Assembly (NCBI RefSeq): GCF_030268885.1
Contig: NZ_BSSA01000018.1
Coordinates: 62,001-126,000, forward strand
Direction of reading: 5' to 3'
Origin: Kitasatospora phosalacinea
GTDB lineage: Bacteria > Actinomycetota > Actinomycetes > Streptomycetales > Streptomycetaceae
DNA: 64,000 nucleotides
The notes below the pieces were generated by a model. It was not told the origin of the DNA, did not search any database, and saw only the letters and a list, made by a program, of their open reading frames with translations. The number at the start of each line of letters is the position of its first letter. The first letter of the stretch is position 1. This document shows positions 24,966 to 31,890 of the stretch, one piece after another. Made by a program: the position numbers and the translations under genes.

Positions 24966-25142
24966 ATGGCACCGCTCACCAGAGCCCTTCGCCGCCGCCA
25001 CCTCCCCGCCACGGAGACCCGGCACCCGGCCGTCGCCGTCGCCATCGTCCTGCCCTGCGCCGTCCTGCTGCTGGCCCTGTTCGGCGCGTGGGACCAACTG
25101 GCGACCCAGACCAGAGCGGTCGCCGACCTGATCGGGCGCTGA
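24966..25142 (+). CDS. Possible small single-span membrane protein
   Basis: A 58-codon frame starts at ATG 24966 with GGAG 11 bases upstream. The peptide has a basic N-terminal part (TRALRRRHLPATETRH), one hydrophobic span (AVAVAIVLPCAVLLLALFGAW) and a short polar tail ending DLIGR. The topology is sensible for a small membrane protein, and the composition differs from the Pro/Arg-rich shadow frames around it. I do not recognise a family, and expression is unproven. Confidence 0.45.
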   Translation: MAPLTRALRRRHLPATETRHPAVAVAIVLPCAVLLLALFGAWDQLATQTRAVADLIGR

Positions 25143-25237
25143 CCCCCTGATGGGGTAGGGGTCTTCGCCGGCCGGAGCCGCCCTCACCGTCGTGGACGGA
25201 CAGCGTGAGTGGCACAGGCTGCAGCTCCGGCCCGTCG

Positions 25238-25285
25238 GGTGGCCGGGAACGACACGTCGGTGAGGGCGTGCCGTTCCCGGCCACC
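25238..25285. terminator. Perfect 14-bp inverted repeat, probable terminator
   Basis: GGTGGCCGGGAACG (25238-25251) pairs perfectly with CGTTCCCGGCCACC (25272-25285) across a 20-base loop. It lies about 95 bases after the small membrane ORF. A second hairpin for the tRNA operon lies 32 bases further on, so this one most likely serves plus-strand transcription. The large loop is unusual for a simple terminator. Confidence 0.5.
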
Positions 25286-25316
25286 GTCGTTCCAGCGCTT
25301 TGACCGCGAGAACGCC

Positions 25317-25349
25317 GAGAGCCGCAGTCCGGACCGGACTGCGGCTCTC
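25317..25349 (-). terminator. Terminator of the minus-strand tRNA operon
   Basis: GAGAGCCGCAGTCCG (25317-25331) and CGGACTGCGGCTCTC (25335-25349) form a perfect 15-bp stem with a 3-base loop, 5 bases beyond the CCA end of the last tRNA-Val gene. No long U-tract follows in either direction. Confidence 0.8.
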
Positions 25350-25357
25350 AAAGCTGG

Positions 25358-25429
<72 letters not shown>

Positions 25430-25465
25430 GGGTGCGCCAGGAACCCCGCAGGTGGGGAGCCTGAG

Positions 25466-25537
<72 letters not shown>

Positions 25538-25571
25538 GGGTCGATCCTGAGGACCGGGATCCGAAGACCAG

Positions 25572-25643
<72 letters not shown>

Positions 25644-25682
25644 GGGGAGGACCGCCGGTCGGAACCGGACGGCACCTCTTGG

Positions 25683-25753
25683 AGGTGGAGACGGGATTTG
25701 AACCCGTGTAGACGGCTTTGCAGGCCGTTGCCTCGCCTCTCGGCCACTCCACC
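25683..25753 (-). tRNA. tRNA-Cys(GCA)
   Basis: A 71-nt cloverleaf starting GGTGGAG with anticodon arm ACGGC-CTGCAAA-GCCGT (anticodon GCA) and T arm CGGGTTCAAATCCCG. The discriminator is U, as expected for tRNA-Cys, followed by encoded CCA (25682-25680). It is second in the array after tRNA-Gly. Confidence 0.95.
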
Positions 25754-25810
25754 AGGCAACTTCTTCACTTCTCGAACTCCTGGAGAACGATCTTACCCTG
25801 TTCCCCATCG

Positions 25811-25883
25811 AGCGGACGACGAGATTCGAACTCGCGACCCTCACCTTGGCAAGGTGATGCTCTACCAACTGAGCCACGTCCGC
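25811..25883 (-). tRNA. tRNA-Gly(GCC)
   Basis: A 73-nt cloverleaf starting GCGGACG with anticodon arm CACC-TTGCCAA-GGTG (anticodon GCC) and T arm GAGTTCGAATCTC. The discriminator is U and CCA is not encoded. It is the first gene of the minus-strand array, about 50 bases behind the predicted transcription start. Confidence 0.95.
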
Positions 25884-25939
25884 CTGTCTGCCCTGGTGCC
25901 TTCCGGATTTCCCGGCTGCGCTCCCTGGCGACGTGTTGA

Positions 25940-25968
25940 ACTCTAGCGGATTCCCGGCCCAGCTGAAA
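25940..25968 (-). promoter_or_regulatory. Promoter of the tRNA-Gly-Cys-Val operon
   Basis: On the minus strand TTTCAG (25968-25963) and TAGAGT (25945-25940) are spaced by exactly 17 bases, a good vegetative promoter. Start of transcription would be near 25932. The region also separates the array from the divergent pabB gene. Confidence 0.6.
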
Positions 25969-26166
25969 AATCCGTTCCCGCAGCGTGGCGCGGGGGTGAC
26001 CGCCGCACACCGAACCGCCCGGCCCGGCCCGGACGTTCCCACCCGCCCCGACCTAGACTTTCCGGTACCGGGGCGATCCCCCGGCGCCCGCCCGACGCAC
26101 GTGCGCGAACGGTGCCCGACCCGGCACCGACGGCGGGCGGCACCGAAACGCCCGCGCAGGAGAACC

Positions 26167-27258
26167 GTGTCCCGCCGCCCCCCGCCCCCCAGCCCCGACC
26201 AGCCGATGGCCCGTTTCGCCGGCCGCCTCGCCACCGGGCTGCGCGAAGTCACCCACGACCCGGCCGCCCTCGAACACGGCGGACTCTGGGCCGTCGCCCA
26301 CGACTTCGAGGGGCGACTCACCTGCGCCCGCTTCGCCGACGTCCGCCCCGACCCGGCCCCGCCCGCCACCGACCGCTGGCGCGGCCCCGCCCCCGACACC
26401 TGGCACAGCTCCCTCGACGCCGAGGCGTACCGCGCCGGGGTCCGCCGCATCCGCGAGCACATCGCCGCGGGCGAGGTCTACCAGGCCAACCTCTGCCGGG
26501 TCATGAGCGCGCCCCTGCCCGACCCCGACCGCACCGACATCGACGCCCTCACCGGCCTGCTCGCCGCCCACAACCCCGCGCCGTACGCAGGAACGATCCG
26601 CCTGCCCGACCACGGCGTCGAGATCGCCACCGCCTCCCCCGAGCTCTACCTCGCCCGCCGCGGCCGCACCGTCCGCTCCGGCCCGATCAAGGGCACCGGC
26701 CGCACCGAGCACGACCTCCTCGACAAGGACCACGCCGAGAACGTGATGATCGTCGACCTGGTCCGCAACGACCTCGGCCGGGTCTGCGGGACCGGCACCG
26801 TCACCGTCCCCGACCTGTGCGCCGTCGAGAAGCACCCCGGCCTGGTCCACCTCGTCTCCACCGTCGAGGGCACCCTCCGCCCCGGCGCCGGCTGGGCGGA
26901 CCTGTTCGCCGCCACCTTCCCGCCCGGCTCCGTCACCGGCGCCCCCAAGAGCAGCGCCCTGCGCATCATCCGCGCCCTCGAAACCGCCCCCCGCGGCCCC
27001 TACTGCGGCGCCGTCGGCTGGGTCGACGCCGACCGCGACGAAGCCGAACTCGCCGTCGGCATCCGCTCCTTCTGGATCGAACGGCCCGCCACCGGCGCAC
27101 CCCTGCTGAAATTCGGCACCGGCGCCGGAATCACCTGGGACTCCGACCCCGACCGCGAATGGCGGGAAACCGAACTCAAGGCCGCCCGACTGGTGGCGAT
27201 AGCCTCCACCGGCAGCCCCGAAACACCCGAAGCGCCCGAAGGAGCAAGCCGCCGATGA
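26167..27258 (+). CDS. pabB: Chorismate-binding enzyme, aminodeoxychorismate synthase component I-like
   Basis: A 363-residue chorismate-utilising enzyme expected to aminate chorismate to 4-amino-4-deoxychorismate. The catalytic domain has HIAAGEVYQANLCR near 100, SPELYLARRGRTVRSGPIKGTGRT near 157, DLVRNDLGRVC near 197, HPGLVHLVSTVEGTLR near 220, PPGSVTGAPKSSALRII near 252 and FGTGAGITWDSDP near 315, all standard for PabB/TrpE. No glutamine amidotransferase domain is fused. The GTG at 26167 is used because AGGAG ends 4 bases upstream; the frame is open further 5' but without homology-like content. TAGACT at 26054-26059 may be the -10. pabC overlaps its stop. Confidence 0.9.
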   Translation: MSRRPPPPSPDQPMARFAGRLATGLREVTHDPAALEHGGLWAVAHDFEGRLTCARFADVRPDPAPPATDRWRGPAPDTWHSSLDAEAYRAGVRRIREHIAAGEVYQANLCRVMSAPLPDPDRTDIDALTGLLAAHNPAPYAGTIRLPDHGVEIATASPELYLARRGRTVRSGPIKGTGRTEHDLLDKDHAENVMIVDLVRNDLGRVCGTGTVTVPDLCAVEKHPGLVHLVSTVEGTLRPGAGWADLFAATFPPGSVTGAPKSSALRIIRALETAPRGPYCGAVGWVDADRDEAELAVGIRSFWIERPATGAPLLKFGTGAGITWDSDPDREWRETELKAARLVAIASTGSPETPEAPEGASRR

Positions 27259-28073
27259 TCTGGGTCAACGGAACCCTCACCGCCGAGGACGCCGCCGCAC
27301 TCCCCGTCCTCGACCACGGACTCACCGTCGGCGACGGCGTCTTCGAAACCGTGAAGGCCGAGAACGGCGAACTCTTCGCCCTCACCCGGCACCTCGACCG
27401 CCTCACCCGCTCCGCCCGCGGCCTCGGCCTCCCCGACCCCGACCACGACCTGGTCCGCGAGGCCTGCGCCGCCGTCCTCGCCGCCAAGCCGCTGCCGCTC
27501 GGCCGCCTGCGCATCACCTACACCGGCGGCACCTCCCCGCTCGGCTCCGAACGCGGCACCGCCGCCCCCAGCCTGGTCGTCGCCCTCGGCAGCGCCAACC
27601 CCCGCCCCGAGACCACCTCCGTCGTCACCGTCCCCTGGCGCCGCAACGAACACTCCGCCGTCACCGGCCTCAAGACCACCTCCTACGCCGAGAACGTCGT
27701 CGCCCTCGCCGCCGCCCACCGCGCCGGCGCCAGCGAAGCCCTCCTCGCCAACACCGCCGGCCACCTCTGCGAGGGCACCGGCTCCAACGTCTTCCTCGTC
27801 CTCGACGGCCGCCTCCTCACCCCCACCCTCGCCTCCGGCTGCCTCGCCGGCATCACCCGCCGCCTCGTCCTCGAGTGGACCGGCGCCGAGGAGACCGACG
27901 TCCCCCTCGAAGCCCTCGCCGACGCCGAAGAGGTCTTCCTGACCTCCACCCTCCGCGACGTCCAGGCCGTCACCCGCGTCGACGACCGCGAGCTCCCCGG
28001 GGTCGGGCCGGTGACGCGCAAGGCGATGGAGGTCTTCGCGGAGCGTGCGGCGCAGGATCGCGACCCGGTCTGA
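27255..28073 (+). CDS. pabC: Aminodeoxychorismate lyase, class-IV PLP enzyme
   Basis: A 272-residue fold-IV aminotransferase-like protein that would release pyruvate from aminodeoxychorismate to give p-aminobenzoate for folate. Family features are MIWVNGTL at the start, LDHGLTVGDGVFETVKAENG near 20, GLKTTSYAENVVALAAAHRAGASEALLANTAGHLCEGTGSN-type core (PLP lysine in LKTTSY near 140, read in two blocks) and EVFLTSTLRDVQAVTRVD near 217. The ATG overlaps the pabB stop. A branched-chain or D-amino-acid aminotransferase is possible by sequence alone, but pabB coupling favours PabC. Its last 36 codons are duplicated immediately downstream. Confidence 0.88.
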   Translation: MIWVNGTLTAEDAAALPVLDHGLTVGDGVFETVKAENGELFALTRHLDRLTRSARGLGLPDPDHDLVREACAAVLAAKPLPLGRLRITYTGGTSPLGSERGTAAPSLVVALGSANPRPETTSVVTVPWRRNEHSAVTGLKTTSYAENVVALAAAHRAGASEALLANTAGHLCEGTGSNVFLVLDGRLLTPTLASGCLAGITRRLVLEWTGAEETDVPLEALADAEEVFLTSTLRDVQAVTRVDDRELPGVGPVTRKAMEVFAERAAQDRDPV

Positions 28074-28274
28074 GGGGCGGAGGACCGGCTGCGCCGGGGG
28101 CTTGAAGGTGGGGGTCGGGGGCCGTCACCCGCGTCGACGGCCGCGAGCTCCCCGGGGTCGGGCCGGTGACGCGCAAGGCGATGGAGGTCTTCGCGGAGCG
28201 TGCGGCGCAGGATCGCGACCCGGTCTGAGGGGCGGGGGACCGGCTGCGCCGGGGGGCCTGAGGGCGGGGTCCGG
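27965..28274 (+). repeat. Tandem direct repeat of the pabC 3' end (two units of 155 bp)
   Basis: Positions 27965-28100 recur at 28120-28255 with an offset of exactly 155 bases and two substitutions that I can find (27985 a to 28140 g; 28081 a to 28236 g). Similarity then decays through the G-rich remainder of the unit. The unit covers the last 36 pabC codons, the stop, and a CCGGC-TGC-GCCGG hairpin. That hairpin occurs a third time at 28271-28283. Confidence 0.9.
28120..28228 (+). pseudogene. Duplicated 3' fragment of pabC
   Basis: The second repeat unit still encodes the pabC C-terminal peptide in frame (AVTRVDGRELPGVG through AAQDRDPV and TGA at 28226-28228). It differs from the intact gene by one Asp-to-Gly change. 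It has no start codon, ribosome site or upstream domain, so it is a non-functional remnant. The near-identity suggests a recent duplication or ongoing gene conversion. Confidence 0.8.
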
Positions 28275-28337
28275 CTGCGCCGGGCGGGGTGCGGGGCGGG
28301 GGGTAGAAGAACGTCCGGGGCGGGAAAGGGAGACGGC

Positions 28338-29183
28338 ATGACCACCACGTTGCGGCCCGACGGGCCCGAGGAGGCGGGCGTCGGCGGCGGGCGGACGCAG
28401 CGCTGGCACATCATGGTGAACGGGCGGCGGGTGGGCGGGCTGCGGACCAACGGGTGGGCCCGCAGCGGGCAGTACCCGGGGGAGATCTGCGAGTTGGAGG
28501 TCGCCGAGGCCGACCGCCGGCGCGGGCGGGCGACCGTCGCCGTGCTGGCCGCCGAGGAGGTGCTCCGGTACTGGGGGTGCGCCCGGGCGCAGGTCGTCGT
28601 CCCGGCCGGGGCCACCGTCGCGCTGCACCTCGCGCACACCCTCGGCTACACCGAGCAGATGCGCAACCTCGGCAAGGAACTCGACCAAGTCCCGCCACTG
28701 CCAACCGGGTTGTCCGACCGCCCGATGACCGCCGAGGAGTACCCGGCCTGGCAGGAGGCCGCCGTCGCTGGCTACCGGCAGGACCTGCTCGCCGCCGGTC
28801 TCGGCCCCGACGAGGCCACCGCCCGCGCCGAGGGCGACCACCGCCGCGCCCTCCCCGTCGGCCTCGGCACCGTCGGCACCGTGCTGCGCCGCCTGCTGGA
28901 CGCCGACGGCCGCGTCCTCGGCACGATCTGGGTCACCCTCCACCAGGACCGGCTGCCCGACGGCAGCCCGCTCGCCTGGGTGATGCTGGTCGAGGTCACC
29001 CCCGAGCACCGCGGCCGGGGCCACGGCCGCACCCTGATGCACGTCGCCGAACGCGAGTGCCTGCGCGCGGGCGTCCGCCACCTCGGCCTGAACGTGTTCC
29101 GCGACAACGCGGTGGCGATCGGGCTGTACGAGTCGCTCGGCTACCGGACCACCCGGCACGTGCTCGGCAAACCCCTGCTCTGA
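28338..29183 (+). CDS. Tandem GNAT-domain acetyltransferase
   Basis: A 281-residue protein with two GNAT folds, similar in layout to mycothiol-synthase-like double acetyltransferases. The first (about 20-115) has ICELEVAEADRRRGRATVAVLAAEEV and HTLGYTEQMRNLGKEL. The second (about 130-281) has AWVMLVEVTPEHRGRGHGRTLMHVAE with an intact acetyl-CoA loop (RGRGHG) and NVFRDNAVAIGLYESLGYRTTRHVLGKPL. AAAGGGAG 5 bases before ATG supports the start. Substrate unknown. Only the second domain looks catalytically complete. Confidence 0.85.
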   Translation: MTTTLRPDGPEEAGVGGGRTQRWHIMVNGRRVGGLRTNGWARSGQYPGEICELEVAEADRRRGRATVAVLAAEEVLRYWGCARAQVVVPAGATVALHLAHTLGYTEQMRNLGKELDQVPPLPTGLSDRPMTAEEYPAWQEAAVAGYRQDLLAAGLGPDEATARAEGDHRRALPVGLGTVGTVLRRLLDADGRVLGTIWVTLHQDRLPDGSPLAWVMLVEVTPEHRGRGHGRTLMHVAERECLRAGVRHLGLNVFRDNAVAIGLYESLGYRTTRHVLGKPLL

Positions 29184-29209
29184 CCGCCCACCGGCCCTTC
29201 CGGCGCGCC

Positions 29210-29698
29210 TCAGCCGTTCAGCAGCTCGACGATCCGCTCCCGCAGCCCCTCCTGGGACTGCCCGCCGTCCAGCCGCTTCCCGGCCACCACGTACGTCGGC
29301 GTGCCCTTGACCCCGATCGCCCGGCCCTCCGCCACGTCCGCGTCGACCCACAGCATGTGCCGGCCGTCGACCAGCGCGGTGTCCACCTCGTCCGCGTCGA
29401 CGCCCACCGTGGCGGCGATCTCCACCAGCACCGGCGCCCCGCCCCGCTCGACGTCCTCCAGCCGGGTCAGCACGGCCTCCGCGAACTCCCAGCCGCGCCC
29501 CTGCTCGAACGCCTCCGCCGCCGCCTCGGCCGCCGGGTACGCGTGCTTGTGCTTCTCCAGCGGGAAGTGCCGCAGCTCGACGGTCAGCGCGTCACCGAAC
29601 CGCTCCCGCAGCGCCCGGACGTCGTCCAGCGCGGTACGGCAGTCGGGGCACAGCAGGTCGCACCAGAACTCGACACGGGGCAGGGAGGAATCGCTCAT
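29210..29698 (-). CDS. DsbA-family thioredoxin-fold protein
   Basis: A 162-residue cytosolic-looking member of the DsbA/2-hydroxychromene isomerase group. The redox motif CPDC is at residues 17-20, and a third cysteine lies at 13. The cis-proline region reads IGVKGTPTYVVAGK near 130. There is no signal peptide, so it probably acts in the cytosol, perhaps in mycothiol-linked thiol exchange (inference). GGGAGA precedes the ATG by about 10 bases. It lies 81 bases downstream of the CGNR zinc-finger gene and may share its transcript. Confidence 0.88.
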   Translation of the reverse strand: MSDSSLPRVEFWCDLLCPDCRTALDDVRALRERFGDALTVELRHFPLEKHKHAYPAAEAAAEAFEQGRGWEFAEAVLTRLEDVERGGAPVLVEIAATVGVDADEVDTALVDGRHMLWVDADVAEGRAIGVKGTPTYVVAGKRLDGGQSQEGLRERIVELLNG

Positions 29699-29779
29699 GC
29701 CGCCAAGTCTCCCAGGTCGGGAGCGCCCCGCCGAACGCCCGCCCGACGGCCCGGGCCCGGCCCCGGACCGCCCCGCCGC

Positions 29780-30355
29780 TCAGCGCCCCGGGGCCGGCAC
29801 CGCCTCCGCCGACCGCTGCCGGGCCCGGTACGCCGCCACGTGCAGCCGGTTGCCGCAGGTGCGGCTGTCGCAGTAGCGGCGCGAACGGTTGCGCGACAGG
29901 TCGACGAACACCCGGGCGCAGCCCGGCGCCTCGCAGCGGCGCAGCCGCTCCAGCTCGCCCGCCATCACGATGAACGCCAGCGCCATGCCCAGCTCGGCGG
30001 CCAGGTGCGGGCCGATCGCGGCGTGCGGGGCGAAGTAGTGGACGTGCCAGCCGTGGTGGTCGTGGTTGGTCAGCCGGGGCGTGGTGCCCGCCTCCGCGAC
30101 CACCGCGTTGACCAGTTCCACGGCCCGCTCGACCGACTCGGCCGCGAACACCTCGCGCAGCCGGCCGCGCAGCTCGTGCACCACCGCCAGGTCCGCCGGA
30201 CCGAGCGAGTCGACCTCGCTGATCTCCTGCCGCACCACGAACGCGCTCAGGGCCGCCACGTCGGGCAGCCGTTCGCTGCCGCACGCCTCCGGCGCCGTGT
30301 TCAGCAGCTCCACCAGGATGCTCAGCGCGCACTCGGTGTCATGGGTGATCAGCAC
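29780..30355 (-). CDS. CGNR zinc-finger protein with ABATE-type N-terminal domain
   Basis: A 191-residue putative DNA- or RNA-binding regulator. The C-terminal zinc finger is clear: LRRCEAPGCARVFVDLSRN followed by RRYCDSRTCGNRLHVAAYRAR, with four cysteines and the CGNR signature. The N-terminal half (1 to about 130) matches the stress-induced domain that usually accompanies it. GTG 30355 has GGAG 7 bases upstream; the frame is open further 5' without supporting signals. The target is unknown. Confidence 0.88.
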   Translation of the reverse strand: MLITHDTECALSILVELLNTAPEACGSERLPDVAALSAFVVRQEISEVDSLGPADLAVVHELRGRLREVFAAESVERAVELVNAVVAEAGTTPRLTNHDHHGWHVHYFAPHAAIGPHLAAELGMALAFIVMAGELERLRRCEAPGCARVFVDLSRNRSRRYCDSRTCGNRLHVAAYRARQRSAEAVPAPGR

Positions 30356-30469
30356 GTGGGGGCTCCTCACGCGGCGGCGGCCCCCGGGGCCGTCGCGTCG
30401 GTCATCGCGCGCCGACTCTACCGGCCCCGGCCCGCCCGGGGGCCGTCGAACGGTCCAGGACGTGACTGA

Positions 30470-30508
30470 GCCCCGGGCGGCCACTCCGCGGGAGTGAGCG
30501 CCCGGGGC
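30470..30508. terminator. Long two-segment hairpin between ssgB and the CGNR gene
   Basis: GCCCCGGGCG (30470-30479) pairs with CGCCCGGGGC (30499-30508). Inside a 2x2 loop, CACTCC (30482-30487) pairs with GGAGTG (30491-30496) around GCG. It probably ends minus-strand ssgB transcripts before the CGNR gene. Confidence 0.65.
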
Positions 30509-30582
30509 AGGACCCCGAGGCCGCCGGGGCGGCTGCGAGCTGCGACCGTGCCCCCGAGTAGGACGGTGCGCATCGAGGCGAT

Positions 30583-30604
30583 CCCGCCGCCGCGCGACGG
30601 CGGG
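30583..30604 (-). terminator. Short hairpin directly after ssgB
   Basis: CCCGCCG (30583-30589) pairs with CGGCGGG (30598-30604) around an 8-base G+C loop, 16 bases beyond the ssgB stop on the minus strand. It could act with the longer hairpin at 30470-30508. No U-tract. Confidence 0.45.
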
Positions 30605-30620
30605 CGTACTCGTACGGGGT

Positions 30621-31034
30621 TCAGTTCTCGGCGAGGATGTGGGACAGCTCCCGGTCGAGGTCGAAGTGACGGTGTTCGGTGCCGGGGGGCACCGCGGCGT
30701 CCGTCCGCTTGAGGAAGGACTCAAGCGCCCGGGCCGGGGCCTCCAGCAGGGCCTCTCCTTCCGGAGAGCTCAGGGCGATGCAAACCACGCCTTGACCGTG
30801 ACTGCGGGACGGCCACACCCGGACGTCGCCGGTACCGGTCGGTCGGTGCAGCCCCTCCGCGAGGAGGTCGCGGGCGAACACCCACTCCACGGTCTCGTCT
30901 GCTCCGGTGTGGAACGTCGCGTGCACGGCATAGGGGTCGGCAGTGTCGTAGCGCAGGCCCGCGGGGACGGGCAGTGACGACTCGCTAGACACGATGAGGC
31001 GCAGGTGCAGCTCGCAGCTGACCGTGGTGTTCAT
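30621..31034 (-). CDS. ssgB: Sporulation septation protein SsgB (SsgA-like family)
   Basis: A 137-residue SALP family protein whose sequence I recognise as SsgB: MNTTVSCELHLRLIVSSES, PVPAGLRYDTADPYAVHATF, EWVFARDLLAEGLHRPTGTG and a C terminus ending HRHFDLDRELSHILAEN. SsgB is known to recruit FtsZ to future septum sites during aerial-hypha sporulation, together with SsgA. Its near-perfect conservation among streptomycetes is established. The ATG has a weak ribosome site. Upstream, a sigma-H/sigma-B-like promoter motif agrees with reported sigma-H dependence of ssgB. Confidence 0.97.
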   Translation of the reverse strand: MNTTVSCELHLRLIVSSESSLPVPAGLRYDTADPYAVHATFHTGADETVEWVFARDLLAEGLHRPTGTGDVRVWPSRSHGQGVVCIALSSPEGEALLEAPARALESFLKRTDAAVPPGTEHRHFDLDRELSHILAEN

Positions 31035-31092
31035 AAGCGCCAGGGCCTTTCGCTCAGTGTGCGCTCGGGGAATCGCACGTCGGCGAACGGAC

Positions 31093-31119
31093 CATCCCAC
31101 CTGAAAGCCCGGTGTAAAC
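31093..31119 (-). promoter_or_regulatory. SigmaH-like promoter of ssgB
   Basis: On the minus strand GTTTAC (31119-31114) and GGGATG (31098-31093) are 15 bases apart, close to the GTTT-N-GGGTAT form used by sigma-B-type factors of streptomycetes. Transcription would start about 50 bases before the ssgB ATG. Sigma-H control of ssgB is known for Streptomyces coelicolor; its use here is inferred. Confidence 0.5.
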
Positions 31120-31430
31120 CCGTCTGTCCCGATTCCGGTGCGAGTCGTACCCCTTCCGGCGCATTGCGGAATCCCCCGGCCGCCCCGGCCGCCGGGACGA
31201 CGGGCCGGTAACGGCAGGGCATTACCGGCGGTCGCACCGGGGCGGGCCCCGGAAGGACTGGAGGAACCCACGAACCTGGCCCGGCCGCCGCCCCTCCCGC
31301 GCTCCGGCCGCCCGGCCCGGTGACCGCCCCGACCGGGGCCGTCACCCGCCGTGGCCGGTGGTGGGCCGGGTGGCGGTCCGGGTGGCGGTCCGGCGGTGAC
31401 GGGGGGTGCGGCGGGCGGGCGGCGAGGGTG
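31120..31430. other. Gene-free interval between ssgB promoter and tRNA-Val
   Basis: No credible coding frame. It contains a 12-bp direct repeat CGGGTGGCGGTC twice in tandem (31368-31391). These lie inside a large imperfect inverted repeat whose arms are CCGTCACCCGCC (from 31339) and GGCGGTGACGG (from 31392). Nothing else is recognisable. Confidence 0.4.
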
Positions 31431-31460
31431 TTCGGAGCACCCCTGCGGATGGGGTAATGT
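31431..31460 (+). promoter_or_regulatory. Promoter of the first tRNA-Val(CAC) gene
   Basis: TTCGGA (31431-31436) and TAATGT (31455-31460) with 18-base spacing lie 13 bases before the tRNA, placing the start near 31467. Confidence 0.5.
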
Positions 31461-31473
31461 TTTCCCTGCACCC

Positions 31474-31545
31474 GGGCGATTAGCTCAGCGGGAGAGCACT
31501 TCGTTCACACCGAAGGGGTCACTGGTTCGATCCCAGTATCGCCCA
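31474..31545 (+). tRNA. tRNA-Val(CAC), first copy
   Basis: A 72-nt cloverleaf starting GGGCGAT with anticodon arm CTTCG-TTCACAC-CGAAG (anticodon CAC) and T arm CTGGTTCGATCCCAG, ending ATCGCCC plus A. CCA is not encoded. It is identical to the gene at 31744; the shared block is 78 bp (31471-31548 and 31741-31818), barely larger than the tRNA. A U-tract terminator follows. Confidence 0.96.
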
Positions 31546-31557
31546 CCGGAATGCACA

Positions 31558-31605
31558 GGCGCGGGGCTCCGACTTGTTTATCAGGTCGGGGCCCCGCGCC
31601 TTTTC
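31558..31605 (+). terminator. Intrinsic terminator after first tRNA-Val(CAC)
   Basis: GGCGCGGGGC (31558-31567) pairs with GCCCCGCGCC (31591-31600), then after a T-G wobble CCGAC pairs with GTCGG. The stem is followed directly by TTTTCT. This is one of few hairpins in the window with a true U-tract. Confidence 0.85.
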
Positions 31606-31698
31606 TCGCATGCCCCGGCCGGAGTTCTGACGGACATTCAACGCGCCCTCCCGGAAGGGGAACTGGGGGACCGTCCGCGGAACGGATCGTGGAACGGA

Positions 31699-31729
31699 TT
31701 GTGAACCCGGGCCCAAGTGGTGCTACAGT
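31699..31729 (+). promoter_or_regulatory. Promoter of the second tRNA-Val(CAC) gene
   Basis: TTGTGA (31699-31704) and TACAGT (31724-31729) are 19 bases apart, slightly long. A tandem GTGGAACGGAT-like repeat overlaps the -35 side. The tRNA begins 14 bases after the -10. Confidence 0.4.
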
Positions 31730-31743
31730 TCTTCTCGTTGCCC

Positions 31744-31815
31744 GGGCGATTAGCTCAGCGGGAGAGCACTTCGTTCACACCGAAGGGGTCACTGGTTCGA
31801 TCCCAGTATCGCCCA
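31744..31815 (+). tRNA. tRNA-Val(CAC), second copy
   Basis: Exact copy of the tRNA at 31474-31545, anticodon CAC, no encoded CCA, with its own promoter-like element and terminator. Flanks outside the 78-bp block are unrelated to those of copy one. Confidence 0.96.
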
Positions 31816-31825
31816 CCGAGCACCA

Positions 31826-31864
31826 CGCAGGCCCCGACCACGCCGTCGGGGCCTGCGGCTTTTT
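31826..31864 (+). terminator. Intrinsic terminator after second tRNA-Val(CAC)
   Basis: GCAGGCCCCGAC (31827-31838) pairs perfectly with GTCGGGGCCTGC (31845-31856), extended by one C-G pair, with a 6-base loop and TTTTT at 31860-31864. It may also stop the convergent exonuclease transcript. Confidence 0.85.
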
Positions 31865-31890
31865 CCGGGCCCGGGCGGTGCGACGGCCCG

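Noticed and set aside
30494..30712. A 72-codon plus-strand frame between the CGNR gene and ssgB
   Set aside because: It overlaps the end of ssgB, is Arg/Pro/Gly-rich, has no ribosome site and includes the terminator hairpins.
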